From assembly GCA_902806565.1 (NCBI GenBank), contig CADCXA010000013.1:58517-122516 (forward strand): a stretch of 64,000 nt of DNA, read 5' to 3'. The notes beneath the pieces are model-generated. The model made no database searches and was not told the origin of the DNA. It saw only the letters and a program-made list of their open reading frames with translations. Below are positions 14,419 to 26,508 of the stretch, in pieces. This DNA is from Hypoxylon rubiginosum. Its lineage: Eukaryota; Ascomycota; Sordariomycetes; Xylariales; Hypoxylaceae. The first letter of the stretch is position 1. Each line of letters begins with the position of its first letter. The position numbers were made by a program, and so were the translations under genes.

Positions 14419-16410
14419 CTATAAAGACTCGTTCGGGATGAATATCGGCATCGAGTCCTCCCACGTGCTGTCGGTGAGCATGCGCTTGCCGGAGCCGTCT
14501 GCCTCCATCGACATAATCTGGCCGTACGGCTGGAAGGTGTTGTCGAACTGGGCGCACTCGTCGCGGAAGCCGTACATGCCCGAGTTGTACATGATGCGGC
14601 CGTCGTGCGACCAGACGGCGTGCGCGTCGTTGGCCATGCTGGAGGTCAGCGCCGTGAGCCCGGTGCCGTCCGGCCGGATCGTCATGACGTCGTACCGGTC
14701 CGCGTACCACCGGCTGCCGTACTCCGCCGTCCAGTTGACCTGCCGCACGAACACGATGCGCTCGCCGTCGGGCGACCACCCGGGCGTGGTGTCCCAGCCC
14801 GACGTCAGGTTCGTCTTCTCGCCCGTCGCGAGGTCGAGGATGCGCAGCCCCATGGGAACCCCGGTCTCCGCGCTCCATAACCGGTACACCAGCTTAGTGC
14901 CGTCGGGCGAAAAGGATGGGAAGCCGGCATTGAGCGAGCTGTTGGTCGCAGTCAGGTTCGTGTAGCTGTCTCCGGTAGCGTTGAAGACATAAATGGCGGC
15001 GGGGTTCTCAGTACGCGCGAAGAACCAGGCCCCGAGTCCGACCGCGAGCTGCGACCCGTCGGGTGCCCACGAAGGCTGGAAAGCTCCGCCGAGGCCGCTA
15101 CCGATTTGCCCGTCTGGGGTCTGGCCGACCTCGTACACGTCGAAGCTATCTACCAATTCGGTGTACTCGGGACCGGAGGTAATGACGGACGAGTTGCCCA
15201 GCTGCTTCTGTGTGATTGCTAGGCGGCCGGTGACGTTGTTGAACTGCGGGAACACATCCATGAAGCGATATTCCCAGTCGTTGTCCCAGCTGAAAAGCTG
15301 CTTGCCGGCCTCGCGCACGTCCCACGAGTACACTTCGTAGACAAGCTTGGTGCCGTCGGGAGACCAAGACGGGTTGCGAAGATAAGTGCCTTTAAAGGCC
15401 TTGCGAGTAGCATCGGACGACGTGTAATTGATTCCTTCGTTAGCACCAGCCTTAACCGAGTAGCCGATGTTGCTACTATTACCGATCCACTGCTGTCCTA
15501 CCTTCAAAGAAGCCTCAGATGCGTGGGTGATAACGTCAAGGCCGGTAGCTACATCCACACTGAGGATCTGCGACGAGACTGACGACTGCTGTCCCGATGT
15601 TCCGTGCGCGTTATACGTGGCTTCAGTGGTCATCGCGTTGTATAAGATGCGGCTTCCATTCTTTGACCATTGGGGTTGGCCGAGCGAATAACTGGGTTTA
15701 GTCACGACCTGGCGGAAGTCGGAGCCGTCAGGGCGGATCACGTATATGGATAGTGTCTGGGTGTGCTCCCATCCAGTCCCGTTGCTGTGTCCAGTCCAAT
15801 CCGTGTTGCGGTCGGAGCTGAAGGCGATCCACTCGCCGTCAGGAGACCAGGCTGGTCGAAAATGACCCTGCGGCAATGCGTTATCGGACAGCGTCGCAGG
15901 CGTGTCCGTCAAGTTCTGTGCAACACCTGTAGTTAAGTCCTTTACCCAGATGTTGGCAGTATAGTTGCCTTTCGTGGATACATAGGCGAGCTTGGTGCCG
16001 TCGGGTGACAGAACACCGGCATCCTCAAACCAATCGGTTTGAACCAGCGTCTCGAGCCCCGTACCGTCGGGCTTGACGCGGTAGAGGTCGGCCTGGCCAT
16101 CGGCGCGCCGCTCGCTAGTAAAAACAATCCACTGGCCGTCGGCAGACCATGAAGCGTGGTAATCGAAGGGCGCCGACTGATTTGCCATCAGCGGCTTTGC
16201 GTCGCTGCCGTCAGCATTGGCTACGTAGAGCTGGGTCCCAGACGGACCGATGCGGTTCATGTAGAAGATACCCTTCTTTCCGGGTATGGTACCTTGCGTA
16301 GGGGGGATAGACCGGGCCTCCGTCGATGTTTGCTGTTGCGCGGCGTAAGGACAACCGGCCGCGGCGCAGACGGCAGCCAAGCCCATCACGGCGACGGCAG
16401 ACAAGCGCAT
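14419..16410 (-). CDS. Secreted TolB/PD40-type beta-propeller protein
   Basis: Intronless, 663 residues from the first in-frame ATG at 16,410. That start gives a typical signal peptide (MRLSAVAVMGLAAVCAAAG), so the protein is probably secreted. At least nine repeats of the W-S-x-D-G type follow (WSADGQW, LSPDGTK, WSPDGEW, WSKNGSR, WSPDGTK, WAPDGSQ, FSPDGTK, WSPDGER, WSHDGR), each followed by a short beta strand. This is the signature of WD40-like PD40/TolB propellers, which bind proteins or glycans and sometimes form the propeller part of peptidases. No peptidase catalytic domain is visible, so the role is unknown. Many N-x-S/T sites suggest glycosylation. G+C is high and introns are absent, which fits recent gain or retroposition but does not prove either. 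Confidence 0.85.
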   Translation of the reverse strand: MRLSAVAVMGLAAVCAAAGCPYAAQQQTSTEARSIPPTQGTIPGKKGIFYMNRIGPSGTQLYVANADGSDAKPLMANQSAPFDYHASWSADGQWIVFTSERRADGQADLYRVKPDGTGLETLVQTDWFEDAGVLSPDGTKLAYVSTKGNYTANIWVKDLTTGVAQNLTDTPATLSDNALPQGHFRPAWSPDGEWIAFSSDRNTDWTGHSNGTGWEHTQTLSIYVIRPDGSDFRQVVTKPSYSLGQPQWSKNGSRILYNAMTTEATYNAHGTSGQQSSVSSQILSVDVATGLDVITHASEASLKVGQQWIGNSSNIGYSVKAGANEGINYTSSDATRKAFKGTYLRNPSWSPDGTKLVYEVYSWDVREAGKQLFSWDNDWEYRFMDVFPQFNNVTGRLAITQKQLGNSSVITSGPEYTELVDSFDVYEVGQTPDGQIGSGLGGAFQPSWAPDGSQLAVGLGAWFFARTENPAAIYVFNATGDSYTNLTATNSSLNAGFPSFSPDGTKLVYRLWSAETGVPMGLRILDLATGEKTNLTSGWDTTPGWSPDGERIVFVRQVNWTAEYGSRWYADRYDVMTIRPDGTGLTALTSSMANDAHAVWSHDGRIMYNSGMYGFRDECAQFDNTFQPYGQIMSMEADGSGKRMLTDSTWEDSMPIFIPNESL

Positions 16411-17191
16411 CTTGGCAAAGCTTGACAGACTAACGAGTGAATAGTATTTCAAGGTGTCTCAAGACACTGCCGTTATCTAAGTACCTCAAGGAGCTTTATA
16501 CAACATCCAATCGCCTCTTCCTCGCTTTTCGCTTCGGGCCGCAGTTAGGGGCCACCTTCCGTAATTTCTTCCTTCATCTATACTATACCGGGCTAAACGA
16601 ATTGTCGGTTCCGGCAATACTACCTTGAAGCGGCGATTATAAGGAAAAGGGGGATCATATCCGGGTCCGCGTGTTCATGCCCATACTGTATGTAGGAATA
16701 GATTATGATTCTTCCACGGTCAAAGCCCCGAAAGGAAGTCGGCCAATGGTATCTTGCTCAAAACCACATACCTGCTGTTTACAGTAAGTAGGAGCCACTA
16801 TAGCCGTAGCTCTCCTAGCCAATTAGATCCCGGTAGGCTAACTTGCTAAGTGGATGTCTCTATTCCCAGTCAAGGGGTAGCCTGCCTAGTAAGACTAGTC
16901 GATCATCTTCGCGTATTCGGATATTAGCCCATAATTTCTTGACGCTTATGTTACCTGAATCGTCAGGGACCATAAGAACCCAAGGAGATAAATAGCTTGC
17001 GCGTAGACGTGCAGCACTGTTGTGGAGGATGTCTGGACTGCCCTGACTACCCGACATGAAACAGCCTTGTATAGGTCATCACCTAATTGGAAGACTACAA
17101 CGGTATGTTGACCTTTCAATATGTTGGAGTGCACTTTGACCGGATCTTAGCATAGTTGCTGATGACTGAGAATTGATCATCTGTAACCCGA
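16411..17191. other. Intergenic stretch between the propeller gene and a regulator gene
   Basis: Promoter side of the propeller gene and 3' side of the Zn2Cys6 gene. Only short frames without family resemblance; no RNA gene or repeat recognised. Confidence 0.5.
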
Positions 17192-18670
17192 TCATCGCAT
17201 TTCTATGTTGCCGTGATCTGAGCCTAGGCACATAATTTGATCTTTCGGCCATTGCAGCAAAGCGTCGTAATCAGGCCCTAGCAACTCCTCTACCCTAACG
17301 ATGAGATGCTCAGTCCAGCCTTTGAGAAACCAGCAATTGTTCATAGTTCCGAGTAGCACAGCGTAATGAGCGAGTATGAGCAATGCCAGCGGCTCAGCGG
17401 CGCGAAGACATCCAACAAAAGAAGCTTCCATTCGATATATCCAACCCAATACGAAGCGGTTGCACAATGAGCCGGGCTGCGAGCCATTGCTCTTGCCGAA
17501 TGTGTCTTCGAAGATGCCTTGCATATCATGTAAGGCGCGGAGATATACCTTGACATTGGGGCTATCGCTTGAAACGATTCGGTCGTGCAGATCACGTAGT
17601 GGCTTTTCCCAGTCGGACGTTGGCATTGCACAGAAGTACGTGGCTGCATTATCCCTATTAAATTTACCAGGAACTTCGAGGGCAGACGAGAAATCGCTGG
17701 ACTCGATCGCGGTCCGTAGGATTCGCACGCCTTGCACCAGAGGCATCCAACGGGTAGGCCCATCGCTATCGACGTCGCAGACGAGAAGGTCGCCGTCACT
17801 GACGGGGCCGGTCGCAAACGAACACCAGCAAACAAGAATCGCTGAAACATAGAGTGCGACCCCATTCGACTTGCTGAAAGTCGGTAGCGCCTCTTTGAAC
17901 CCGGCCAGGCCTGCCTGGAAGTGATTCCGCGTCAGTGCGACGTAACGGCTTTGGCAGTCGTTTGCGCGCTCTCTATCGCCTTCGAGCCGAGCCAGATGAT
18001 GGCCTGCTACAGCTAAGACGAGATGTAAGAGAAACTCGTTCGAAAGGCCCATCTTAGGAACCTCGTAGGCCCAGAATCTCCTCGTCGGATCACCAGCTCC
18101 GACGAGAGACTGTGCAGTAGAGGATATATACTGAAGAAGTAATTCGGCGTCGGCAATATTCAATGACTGGAAACTTCCCGAAGCCCTGACAACAGGTGAA
18201 CCTAATAGCGAGGTAGTTAAGGATAATGATGGTGACGACGATGAAGTGAGTGATGTATCAGTCCTAGTATCCATAAAGGAATTCCAGTCCTTCCGTGGTC
18301 GACCCCGGCGACGTCGAGGTATTGATGTGGAGAGGAATGTCTCGGTCGGCGAGCTACCAATAGAACTGGACTCTTGGGCAGTCTCGCAGGATGTAGGGCT
18401 AGCCTTAGAAGAAGAAGAAGAGTATTCACACCCTATACCAAAGCGGATACAATTTCTGCACGCTGGGCTTGCCTCGTCGCACTTTTCGCCTTATCAGCAA
18501 ATGATTGAATCGCGACACTTTCAATGTGCACGAGGATAGGTACGGACCTTGACTTTGCGGCGCTTACAAGGAAGACAGCCTAGCCTTGATTTTCGATGTG
18601 ATCGTCTGTAGCCCTTGGGACGCTCGGCCTCCACCAATGAGCCATTGTCATACAACTGTGTCGTGGCCAT
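17192..18670 (-). CDS. Zn2Cys6 transcription factor (Fungal_trans_2/Upc2-like)
   Basis: Two exons: 18,548-18,670 and 17,192-18,481, with a 66-nt intron at 18,482-18,547; 470 residues. The intron falls inside the zinc cluster, and splicing rebuilds it exactly: C32-x2-C35-x6-C42-x6-C49-x2-C52-x6-C59 (GCLPCKRRKVK joined to CDEASPACRNC). A basic RRRRGRPRK stretch follows. The C-terminal ~330 residues resemble the Fungal_trans_2 / sterol-uptake-control (Upc2-like) region, including W-x-P-L-V-Q-G-V-R. Such proteins are nuclear activators or repressors that bind CGG half-sites. It lies beside an anion-family transporter gene and 8 kb from a lyase/GH88 pair, so it may regulate that neighbourhood (inference). 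The donor GTCCGT is unusual. Confidence 0.88.
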
Positions 18671-19143
18671 TACGGTGCAATAGCAAATACATAAGATAGA
18701 GTTACCTAATATGTGTAGTTAGATACGAAAAAGAGTGCAAAGGCACGGAGAAGTGAAAAAGTCAGGATTCAGGGGCACCTGGTACCGTAGCATCCGGCAC
18801 TGGCAGTGGGCAGTGCCGCACTGCCCACATGACGGCCCACTGAATAAGCTATCGGTAGCGCAGCACGGCATTGGCTCGTTAATTTAAGGCCAAGTCTCCT
18901 GTCAATGCGAAAAATTCGAGAACTTTCAGGGGGTTACTCTAGGGTTGCTGATGATATATAAGTGCTTCTCAACCTTTGTTTCGTACTCGCACCACATTCA
19001 AAAGCTCATGACAGCCAGCACATAGTTGCAGTATAATAAAGAATTCGCCAGAAGTCGATGAGAGGGTTGATATGCTCGATTGATATCGAATGGAAATTGA
19101 TTTGATCATCTATCATCTAGTTTTCCAAGATTATCCCACTTCA
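18671..19143. other. Intergenic stretch, promoter of the regulator gene
   Basis: Lies upstream of the Zn2Cys6 gene and downstream of the transporter gene. A TATATAAG element occurs near 18,955. Nothing else recognised. Confidence 0.45.
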
Positions 19144-21141
19144 CTATAGCTCGTACCTAAAGTCGGGATTTTCTTTATCAGTCAAATCATCAAACGCATG
19201 AGCATGAGTAATCTTCTCGTCATCGTTTGAACTAGCATCCTGCTCGCCAGCGGCCGCCGCGGAAGCATCCCGGCGCTTTGCCGCGTTGCGCTTAACAAGT
19301 AGCATCCGGAGGAGGATTAGGAATAGGTTGAACAGCACGTAAAGGCAAAAATGGGCGGTAAATCCTTTCTTGTATCGAGGGGCATCGGAGTCCTGGAAGA
19401 TCTATAAAGTGAATCAGGTATTTGCATTCAAGTTACGGTTTGGCGATATACGAAAGGATCGTGGACGATACTAACCTGAGGAGCTGCCATATTACCAGCA
19501 GCCCACCCGATAAATGTCATGGCTAGAGTAGTTGATTTCTTAGTTTGCCCTGACACATTGCGAGAGATTAGCGAGAAAATCATGTTGCCCTCGGCTAGAT
19601 AGAACTGGGTGCAGTAGAAGGCGATTAGCAGGCCAACTTTATTTGCGGGGTTCGGAGGGATCGCATATATCGTGGCGGTGCCGATGATCGCCGGCCTAGA
19701 CGGAGATAGGTATGTAATCAGTAACGAGATTTGCTGGTGGAACTGTGGGCTGACTTACAGAGTCCAAGCCTGGGTACATTGAAGGGTTAGCTAATACGAC
19801 GCACAGATGTCTTATAACAGATATGTCGACTAACATGCATGACGATAGCAGTCTGTTTTGTCCAAGTCGCCAACCAGGCGCCCCCAATCATAATGATAAT
19901 GGTAATACCCCCTTGAGCGATGTTGAGGAGCTGGGTCTGAAGGTAAGAAAACCCGAATGCGGCAATGATAAGATTGGAGAATACGCCTAGCCCGCCGATG
20001 ACCAGAGTCGAGGTTATCTGAAGCATCACGTAGCACCAGATCACCGGGTCTCTTATCGCCTCGAGCATCTGATACCGCTTGTACGTCTTGTTCTGAATTC
20101 CGGTCTCGTTGGCACGCACGCGTTCGATCATCATCCGCTTCTGATCCTCGTCGAAGCACTTCGCTTTCATGGGACTGTCCGGTAGCCACCAGCCGATGAA
20201 GACCGCCCAGACGCAGGTTGCGCATCCGAGGACGAGGAAGAGCAGTTGCCACGACTTGATAGAATGGCCCTCGTAATGGCTGGCACCGTAGGCGATCAAT
20301 CCTCCGACCATTAACTGGACGCCCGTCATGCAATACCAGAGAGATGTGAGGACGGATTGCTCGCGTTTAGTGTACTGAGTGAAGAAGCTTAGCTCGAGCG
20401 ATTGTAGCTAGTTACCGCTGCTTTGCCTTACCCACATAGAAGTCCTATCTCCTCGTTAGATATCAGTTTCGCTGTGGCTTTTCCGATACCCCTTACTTAC
20501 ATAATAATGAATGATGGTTGCACGCATGACTCGAAGATGCCGAGGAGAAAGCGAACTGCCATTAAAGACCCAAAGTTGTGGGCTGCGGCCGAGCACGCGA
20601 TCACGACGCCCCAGCAGAATACGTTGACGGAAAGGTATTTCGCCACTGGCAATCGCTGAAGTAGACGAGTCGTAGGATACTCACCGACGAGCACACCCAT
20701 GTACAGGATTGTTCCTAACCAGCTAATGAATAGGAATGTGTGTAAGTCGCATAACTCGGTTAGAATTCGGTATATAGCCGGTCATTCTCACCTATATTCT
20801 TGTCCCTTTAGATTTGCATCTTGCTTGATGTTCATAACGGAAGCGAAACCCAGTGTACCCTTATCTAAAGACTGACAAAAATAGGTGCCTAGCATGCAGG
20901 CGAGAATGCGCTTGTTGATTGTCCAGAAGAGTTCCTTGTCGGTCTCCTCGTCGATGTGTACGACATTTTCGTTAGCATATGCTGCTATCTTCGGACTGTG
21001 AGCTTTCGAGTTATTCATAGATACAAGGGGTAGGATGACGCTGACCTCGTCGTCTCTATCTATATGATTATGATTAATGACGCGTTCATCTTCCATGGGG
21101 GCGACGGCGATCGCATCATTCTGGGCCTCGTTTTTCGCCAT
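19144..21141 (-). CDS. MFS transporter, anion:cation symporter (Dal5/allantoate permease-like)
   Basis: Six exons: 20,792-21,141; 20,501-20,722; 19,835-20,387; 19,759-19,769; 19,476-19,695; 19,144-19,401; 537 residues. All junctions keep frame with GT..AG introns of 63-113 nt. Exon 4 is an 11-base microexon encoding A-W-T and part of L; the sequence resumes as PAIIGT. Hydrophilic N-terminus, then helices typical of the ACS family: SLDKGTLGFASVM in TM1, GVLVGEYPTTRLLQR, RFLLGIFESCVQPSF, and a charged tail. The family carries organic anions such as allantoate, pantothenate, nicotinate and, in bacteria, hexuronates and glucarate. The substrate here is not shown by sequence; a uronate is plausible given the lyase/GH88 pair 4 kb away. 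Confidence 0.88.
19759..19769 (-). other. 11-nt microexon in the transporter gene
   Basis: Flanked by a CAG acceptor and a GTAAGT donor; introns of 65 and 63 nt lie either side. Without it the frame between the two long exons does not join. Confidence 0.7.
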
Positions 21142-22093
21142 TTTATCTCGATGCGCAGCGAAGAGCTATATTCGTATCTCACGCGGTTTACATCGGACTT
21201 TACAAGATAGCATGGGATATGGAGCCAAGAAGTAAACAGAGGCTCTTAGTTATGCATTCATCATTTGCGCGGAGTCTGGGGTAAGCCTGGGGAAATACGG
21301 GGAAGCTCATTCTGTGTGTTGGTACGTCGTCGTATCATCCCCTGCGGACAACACTGTTAGTGGCGGGAAGACCTCCGCCAGATAGCCCGCCCTCCGGGTG
21401 AAATGTCGCGTGCAAGGGTTCCGGGCCTGGATCTTCATCTTTGTCCGTGATCTAAGATCGTGCTCGCGTGAAGTGACCTAACATGAGAAATATACTAGTA
21501 CAACCAAGATCCGAGATTTCTTGGGTTTAATAGGGATGAGTCAGTCTTGTTGTGGTGGCTACATACCTCCTTGCCTAATCTCCCGCCGCCCAGTCAGCTC
21601 TCTTCTGAGGAAACTCGGAAAGCAGTTCAGATTCTGCAACATCAAATACAATCCCCATTCATACTGTAACTATGGGTTCTAAGGGACTAGACTATAGGCC
21701 CAAAATCAGACCCCTATTGCCTTAGTAAATGAGTTACAATAGGCAGGTACTTGTGCTTCGTGCCTCAAGCCTCTTTAGCGAGGTTGTGAAATTCTACACG
21801 GCCTGACGGCTTATGCCGCTGTGTGGAGAAAACGTACCCGTCAGCCCGTGCCATTGGGATGGGCTGATGGGGGTAAAGCCACTATTTCTAGGGGCCTGAG
21901 CGACCCATGATCCCCAGAAAAATTACCTCCATGCCAGATGGATCCTCTCTCTTGGACAATCATGCTAGCAGACCTAACTTATGCCATCTCAATGGTGAGC
22001 TACAAGGCAATACTCGTTGATTAATCCCTCTATTCCATGTATACCTGCCTACCTAAGGTAGGTAGGTAAAGGTAATCGGACGACATCGGTATT
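21142..22093. promoter_or_regulatory. Divergent promoter region between the transporter and a second regulator gene
   Basis: About 950 bases shared by the 5' ends of the minus-strand transporter and the plus-strand Zn2Cys6 gene. CGG/CCG-rich segments occur near 21,340-21,430 (for example CTCCGGGTG and TTCCGGGCC), and an odd palindrome CCTACCT-A-AGGTAGG lies at 22,048-22,062. Regulator binding here is inferred from layout only. Confidence 0.45.
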
Positions 22094-24634
22094 ATGGACG
22101 ATGAAGATGCAAGCTTTTCGGCTGACGGCGACGGACAGCGCGTCGCCAAAAGGAGACGTGTGTCTTTACGCGACGAAGACGTCGAGGGTCCCGCGTAAGA
22201 TACTGTGCTGCTGCGACTGCTGAGAAAATCTCATCCTGATGGGTCTAGTTGTCAATCATGTCGCAAAAAGAAGGCCAAGTGCTCGCGACAGCAGCCATGT
22301 TCTGTTTGTGTAAAATATCGTACGGTCTCCGCAAGCAGTTCCGACTCCACCGCCGAGGATATTCGTTGACTGACTCGCAACAGGAACCGAATGTGTTTAT
22401 GATGACACACGTTCCAAGCCTGGATTGCGAACGGGCGCTATTGAGAGTATTAGCCAAAGAGTCGGTGGGTTACTCCTCGTTGAATGTCCATTCCTTTCTC
22501 TCATAACCTCGTGCATTCGTACATTCGTACATTCGATACCCGCATCGACTAACTCTTGGCAGCAAGCCTCGAACAGATGTTCCTCGGCCAGAGCATGCTA
22601 TGGCAGCAGCTGTGGAGCGGATTGACAAGCGATTCCAATACCCATCAAGACCTCTCGTCCAAGAACCTGAACAGCAACAGCAACGCGTCCTCCTTGAAAG
22701 GACACATTGAACAAGTGAAATCGAATCTGTTGCACCTGGCATCCGTTCACTCTCCTAGATCTGCGCCTTCCTCGGAACCTGTTCAATCGCCTCGAAAGCG
22801 TCCTAGACCAGCTGAGACGGACATAGCAGGTCACGGGCCGGGAGCTATCGAGTACGACGAAGCCGATCTTCCGCCTAAAGATTTGGTAGACGACTTGGTT
22901 GAGATTTACTTTGCCAAAATCCACCCATGGATTCCTATGTTGCACGTTCGTGTTTTTAGACAGCGCATGGCAAACGACAGAGAGCGGACACGCCTAACCA
23001 CCATTTTCCACGCAATTGTTTCGCTCTGCGCTAGGTTCTCCGACGATACACGTCTAGGTAGTGCTGAGAAGAAGGCTCGAGATGCTAAGAAGAGCAAGCA
23101 GACCGTTCTCCTTCGAAGCATGGAATCGTTTTCAGTCGAAAATCTGCAAGCCTTGATCATCTGTGCATTCGACACTCTCGGAACCGGCCGCGGTCCTTCG
23201 AGTTGGTCGATAATCAGCAGTATGACAAGGACCGTCGAACAACTGCAACTCAGCGTCGAAGAAGACGACCAGCCTACGACTGCTTCCGGTAAAGTAATGA
23301 TCAAAAGGATAGCTTTCCTGCCTCCGGCGCGTAGTTGGAATGAGAGGGAGGAGAGACGCAGAGTATTTTGGAACGTATTTCTCATGGATCGTTTCTGCAG
23401 CATCGCGACTGGTTGGAACTTCTCGCTGACCAGCGCTGATGTGAAAATGCGACTACCTTGTGAAGGTGCCTTATGGGAAGCAGGACAGCCTTTAGCAATT
23501 CCCGCCCCTTATTTCGGTATCGCCGACCAAAAAAGCTCGGCTAATGGCGCATTTCCTGTGGCAAGATACAGGGAAGACTCGCAAGACTCGATCGGTGGGT
23601 TCGCATATTGTATCGAATCGACCGAAAATTTAAGCCTCGTAACATCCTTTTTCTTACAACAGACTATAGACGTCTCCAAGGTGCACGAAGTCCAGGTTTG
23701 GTTAATGAAATTCAAGCAACTAGACCTACGACTCATCCAGTGGAAACTATATCTTCCCGAGCAGTGGCGAGAAGCATGCGTTCTCAACCAGGATGGCAAT
23801 ATGGATCCAAATTTAACGTTGGCACACGTTTCGCACAACACCGCCGTAGTCTTGCTTCATCAGAACATCGCATACCCTGTGTCTGATTGGCAAAGTAGTC
23901 AGATCCGGCTGCCCAGCGCTTCGAGCTCCGAAACTTGCGTAGCCGCAGCCATAGAAGTTGCTATAATAGCAGAGAAATTCCTACAGGGCTCCATGTCGCC
24001 AGCTAACCCTCAGTTCGCCTTCTGCCTTTTCATCTGCGGTCGAATGCTTTTGGCACACTCTTCTTACTACGAAATTCCATTGCTGAAGGAGTTTGATTCT
24101 CTCATAGCAAGTCTGCTGGAAATGTCGAGTCGCTGGACATACGCAGCCCCGAACGGTACGGATAATCTGGCATCCAAGTTCGCAACGAGACTCCGGTACG
24201 CCCAGCGACAAGGCCCGGGCACAGTTGATATTAGGCAACCCGCGTACTCGGATGATAGTCGGTTAGGCCAGGACCAAGAGCTTGACGCATCGATATTGTC
24301 TCCTGCGCAAACAGATCCGATCTTGGATTCTCATCCCAGTCTCGGAAATGTCCATGGCTCAGTCCTTCAAGGGGGAGCTCAGACAGATACCTCTCCTGAT
24401 AGCATCACATTGGCGTTCCCTCCTTTACCCCTCGCATTTCAACCAGACCACTCGGGGAGGATCCCTACAGCAGGGCTATCTCCAAACATACCTAATAACG
24501 GCGGCAGTATTACTTTTGAAACCCCCAACATGCTTGATTTTGAAGATATAAATACCTATCTACAACAACAATTCTTACCTACGGAGAGAATCAGCATGTT
24601 TTCAGAACCCATGCATAGCCAGAGACCAACTTAG
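22094..24634 (+). CDS. Zn2Cys6 transcription factor with Fungal_trans domain
   Basis: Four exons: 22,094-22,194; 22,249-22,319; 22,384-22,464; 22,563-24,634; 774 residues. Splicing rebuilds the zinc cluster C35-x2-C38-x6-C45-x5-C51-x2-C54-x6-C61 (CQSCRKKKAKC, CSVC, then VKYRTEC). The linker KPGLRTGAIESISQRV and then EQMFLGQSMLW is typical of fungal activators. The middle region carries the PF04082-type regulatory domain (YFAKIHPWIPMLH, RRRVFWNVFLMDRFCSIATGW, LPCEGALWEAG). Nuclear DNA-binding regulator. It points away from the transporter gene and reads toward the GH88/lyase pair, so it is the best local candidate for a pathway-specific regulator (inference). The donor after TAT-C was chosen over one 10 bases earlier because only it keeps frame and places the sixth cysteine. 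Confidence 0.9.
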
Positions 24635-24798
24635 CCAACCTAATCAGCAGCAAAGACACGACAAGAACCTAGCAAATTTCAGGTATTTGGTCGCAGTGGA
24701 TTGTGTGACGCTAGGTACTCAGATGCTAGCTGGTCTCGTCTAGCCAATACGTCTCTTACGATAACATGAACCCAATTTGATGAGCATTGTCTCATGCT

Positions 24799-26508
24799 CT
24801 AATCAGACTCCCGGTGCGTGACGAGCACATCTCCAATTCCCATGTCGAGTAATTTGTTCCCGACAAGCAGGAAAAAGTAATCGGCATACACCAACCCATG
24901 GTTTGCCCATTTACGTGGAGCAAACTCATAGTTGTTAATAGTGGCACCGTTCAATATCGTTTCGGTACCCTCTTTCATATCAACGGTGACCGTCACCGCC
25001 CTCTGGTTATCTAAGCTTTGCAGCCCGTACGCCTCGACAATGCTATCACGGGCAACGAAGTTAGCCGGGCTATTAACGTGCGAGGCGCAAACCGCTCGTA
25101 TGATTCTCAGTGCACGCTGCAAATATGCACTCGGTCGTCCAGCGCCAGTCTCCGCCTCGTGAATCAAGAGCATCCCATAGCTAGCTATCATCGCCGCGCT
25201 CGTGTCCGTAGGTTGTGGCTTATCCCGGGGTGCTTGAAAGTCCCAGGGGGGGATACCGCTTGCGGGTAGGTGCTCCACAAAGTAATCCACGCAAGCCTTC
25301 GCTGTCTCGAGAAAAGAAGCATCATGGGTCCACTGGTATACCTGCACGAACCCCGTGATAGCCCAAGCTTGGCCACGAGACCAACATGAACCGTCTGCGT
25401 ATCCTTGGTTCGTTATGACGGATTTGATACCGCCGCTAGCCGGATCAAAGACAACTACATGTGCAGTCGAAGAGTCAGCCCGAACGTGGCAGCGTTGGCT
25501 TATCTTAGCGTGGCTAAGTGCCGCCGCGTACATGTCATCGTCCTGTAGTCTTGCAGCAGCCCAAAAGAGCATGTCGAGGTTCATCAAGTTGTCCTATCTT
25601 AGTCTCTTGGTTAAAGGACGTCGTCGTAAGCAGGCCCATGTCACTCACCACAATAACCAAGAAATCTTTGTCTGGCTCCCGGAACGAATATCTCTTGGTC
25701 ACGCAAGCGTCCCAAGATCTTATGCATCCAACTACTGGACTATACCGAGACAGAAGGCTTTTCGCTGCGGTAATGACAGTATCATACGCCCTTGTGTCGT
25801 TTTCAAGCTCCCACGCCACCCTAGCCCACGATGCAATCATGAACCCCAGGTCATGTGTGGTTTTCAGCGTCGCATTTGCGTGAAGGCTGTCCGTCCACCA
25901 TTTGCACGCGAATCTGCTTCATTATGTATCTTGATCGGTTTCATATATTGAGGTCACGACTTACTGCAGCTGAAGCTCATGCGGTTCATACGTGGACGAT
26001 AGGCCCACGCCTCGAATCTTCTGACTATATCTACGTCGCCGCTCGAGGAGGAGATACAATGAGGCAGGGAAGAAGCCGGATGTCCAAAATTCCAGTTCGC
26101 GGTATACGTATTCTACACCCCCAGGCTTGGTGTACTCCGGGAATAGCACCGGCGGGCTCGGCTATGCTAGAATTAATGCATCGCGCAGGCATGGTCGTGT
26201 TTAAGGGGGCTTACACTCGAAAACGTTCTCTGAGCCACTCCCCATATCTTCGCGGAGACGTTTGCCGAATACAGCTCCCCGAAATCTTGCGACGCCGCAG
26301 CAAACGCCACAGCGTGGTCAGCGGACGGCAAGGTCTTTACATCGTGGTGGTGTTGTGTTTGTTCTTGGCTATGTTCCTGTCATGTCAAGCAATTAGATAC
26401 GGTTGTGGTAGGATAGGTGTACGTGGAGCTAACCAGAGGTCTGTCCATAGAAATAGAGTTGATCACGTCTTGCTCCCTCGCACTATCTGGGGGGTTTTCC
26501 GTTGCCAT
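24799..26508 (-). CDS. GH88 unsaturated glucuronyl/uronyl hydrolase
   Basis: Five exons: 26,434-26,508; 26,215-26,376; 25,965-26,161; 25,649-25,913; 24,799-25,593; 497 residues, introns of 51-57 nt. The product resembles glycoside hydrolase family 88, which removes 4-deoxy-4,5-unsaturated uronic acid from oligosaccharides made by polysaccharide lyases. Family landmarks: LYSANVSAKIW near the N-terminus, the catalytic-type Asp166 in TTHDLGFM, Asp234 in DNLMNLDMLFWAA, GYADGSCWSRGQAWAITG, and the C-terminal FAPRKWANHGLVYADYFFL. No signal peptide is visible, so it is likely cytosolic, as is usual. It is divergent from the lyase gene with a 532-bp shared promoter, which supports joint action. A second in-frame ATG lies 20 codons downstream, so the exact start is uncertain. 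Confidence 0.9.

Noticed and set aside
14381..16452. Several long overlapping frames on both strands across the propeller gene
   Set aside because: They are low-complexity, Arg/Gly/Val-rich shadows of a G+C-rich coding sequence; only the frame with a signal peptide and nine PD40 motifs makes sense.
24934..25951. Plus-strand open frames opposite the GH88 gene
   Set aside because: No family resemblance; they are complement readings of GH88 exons.
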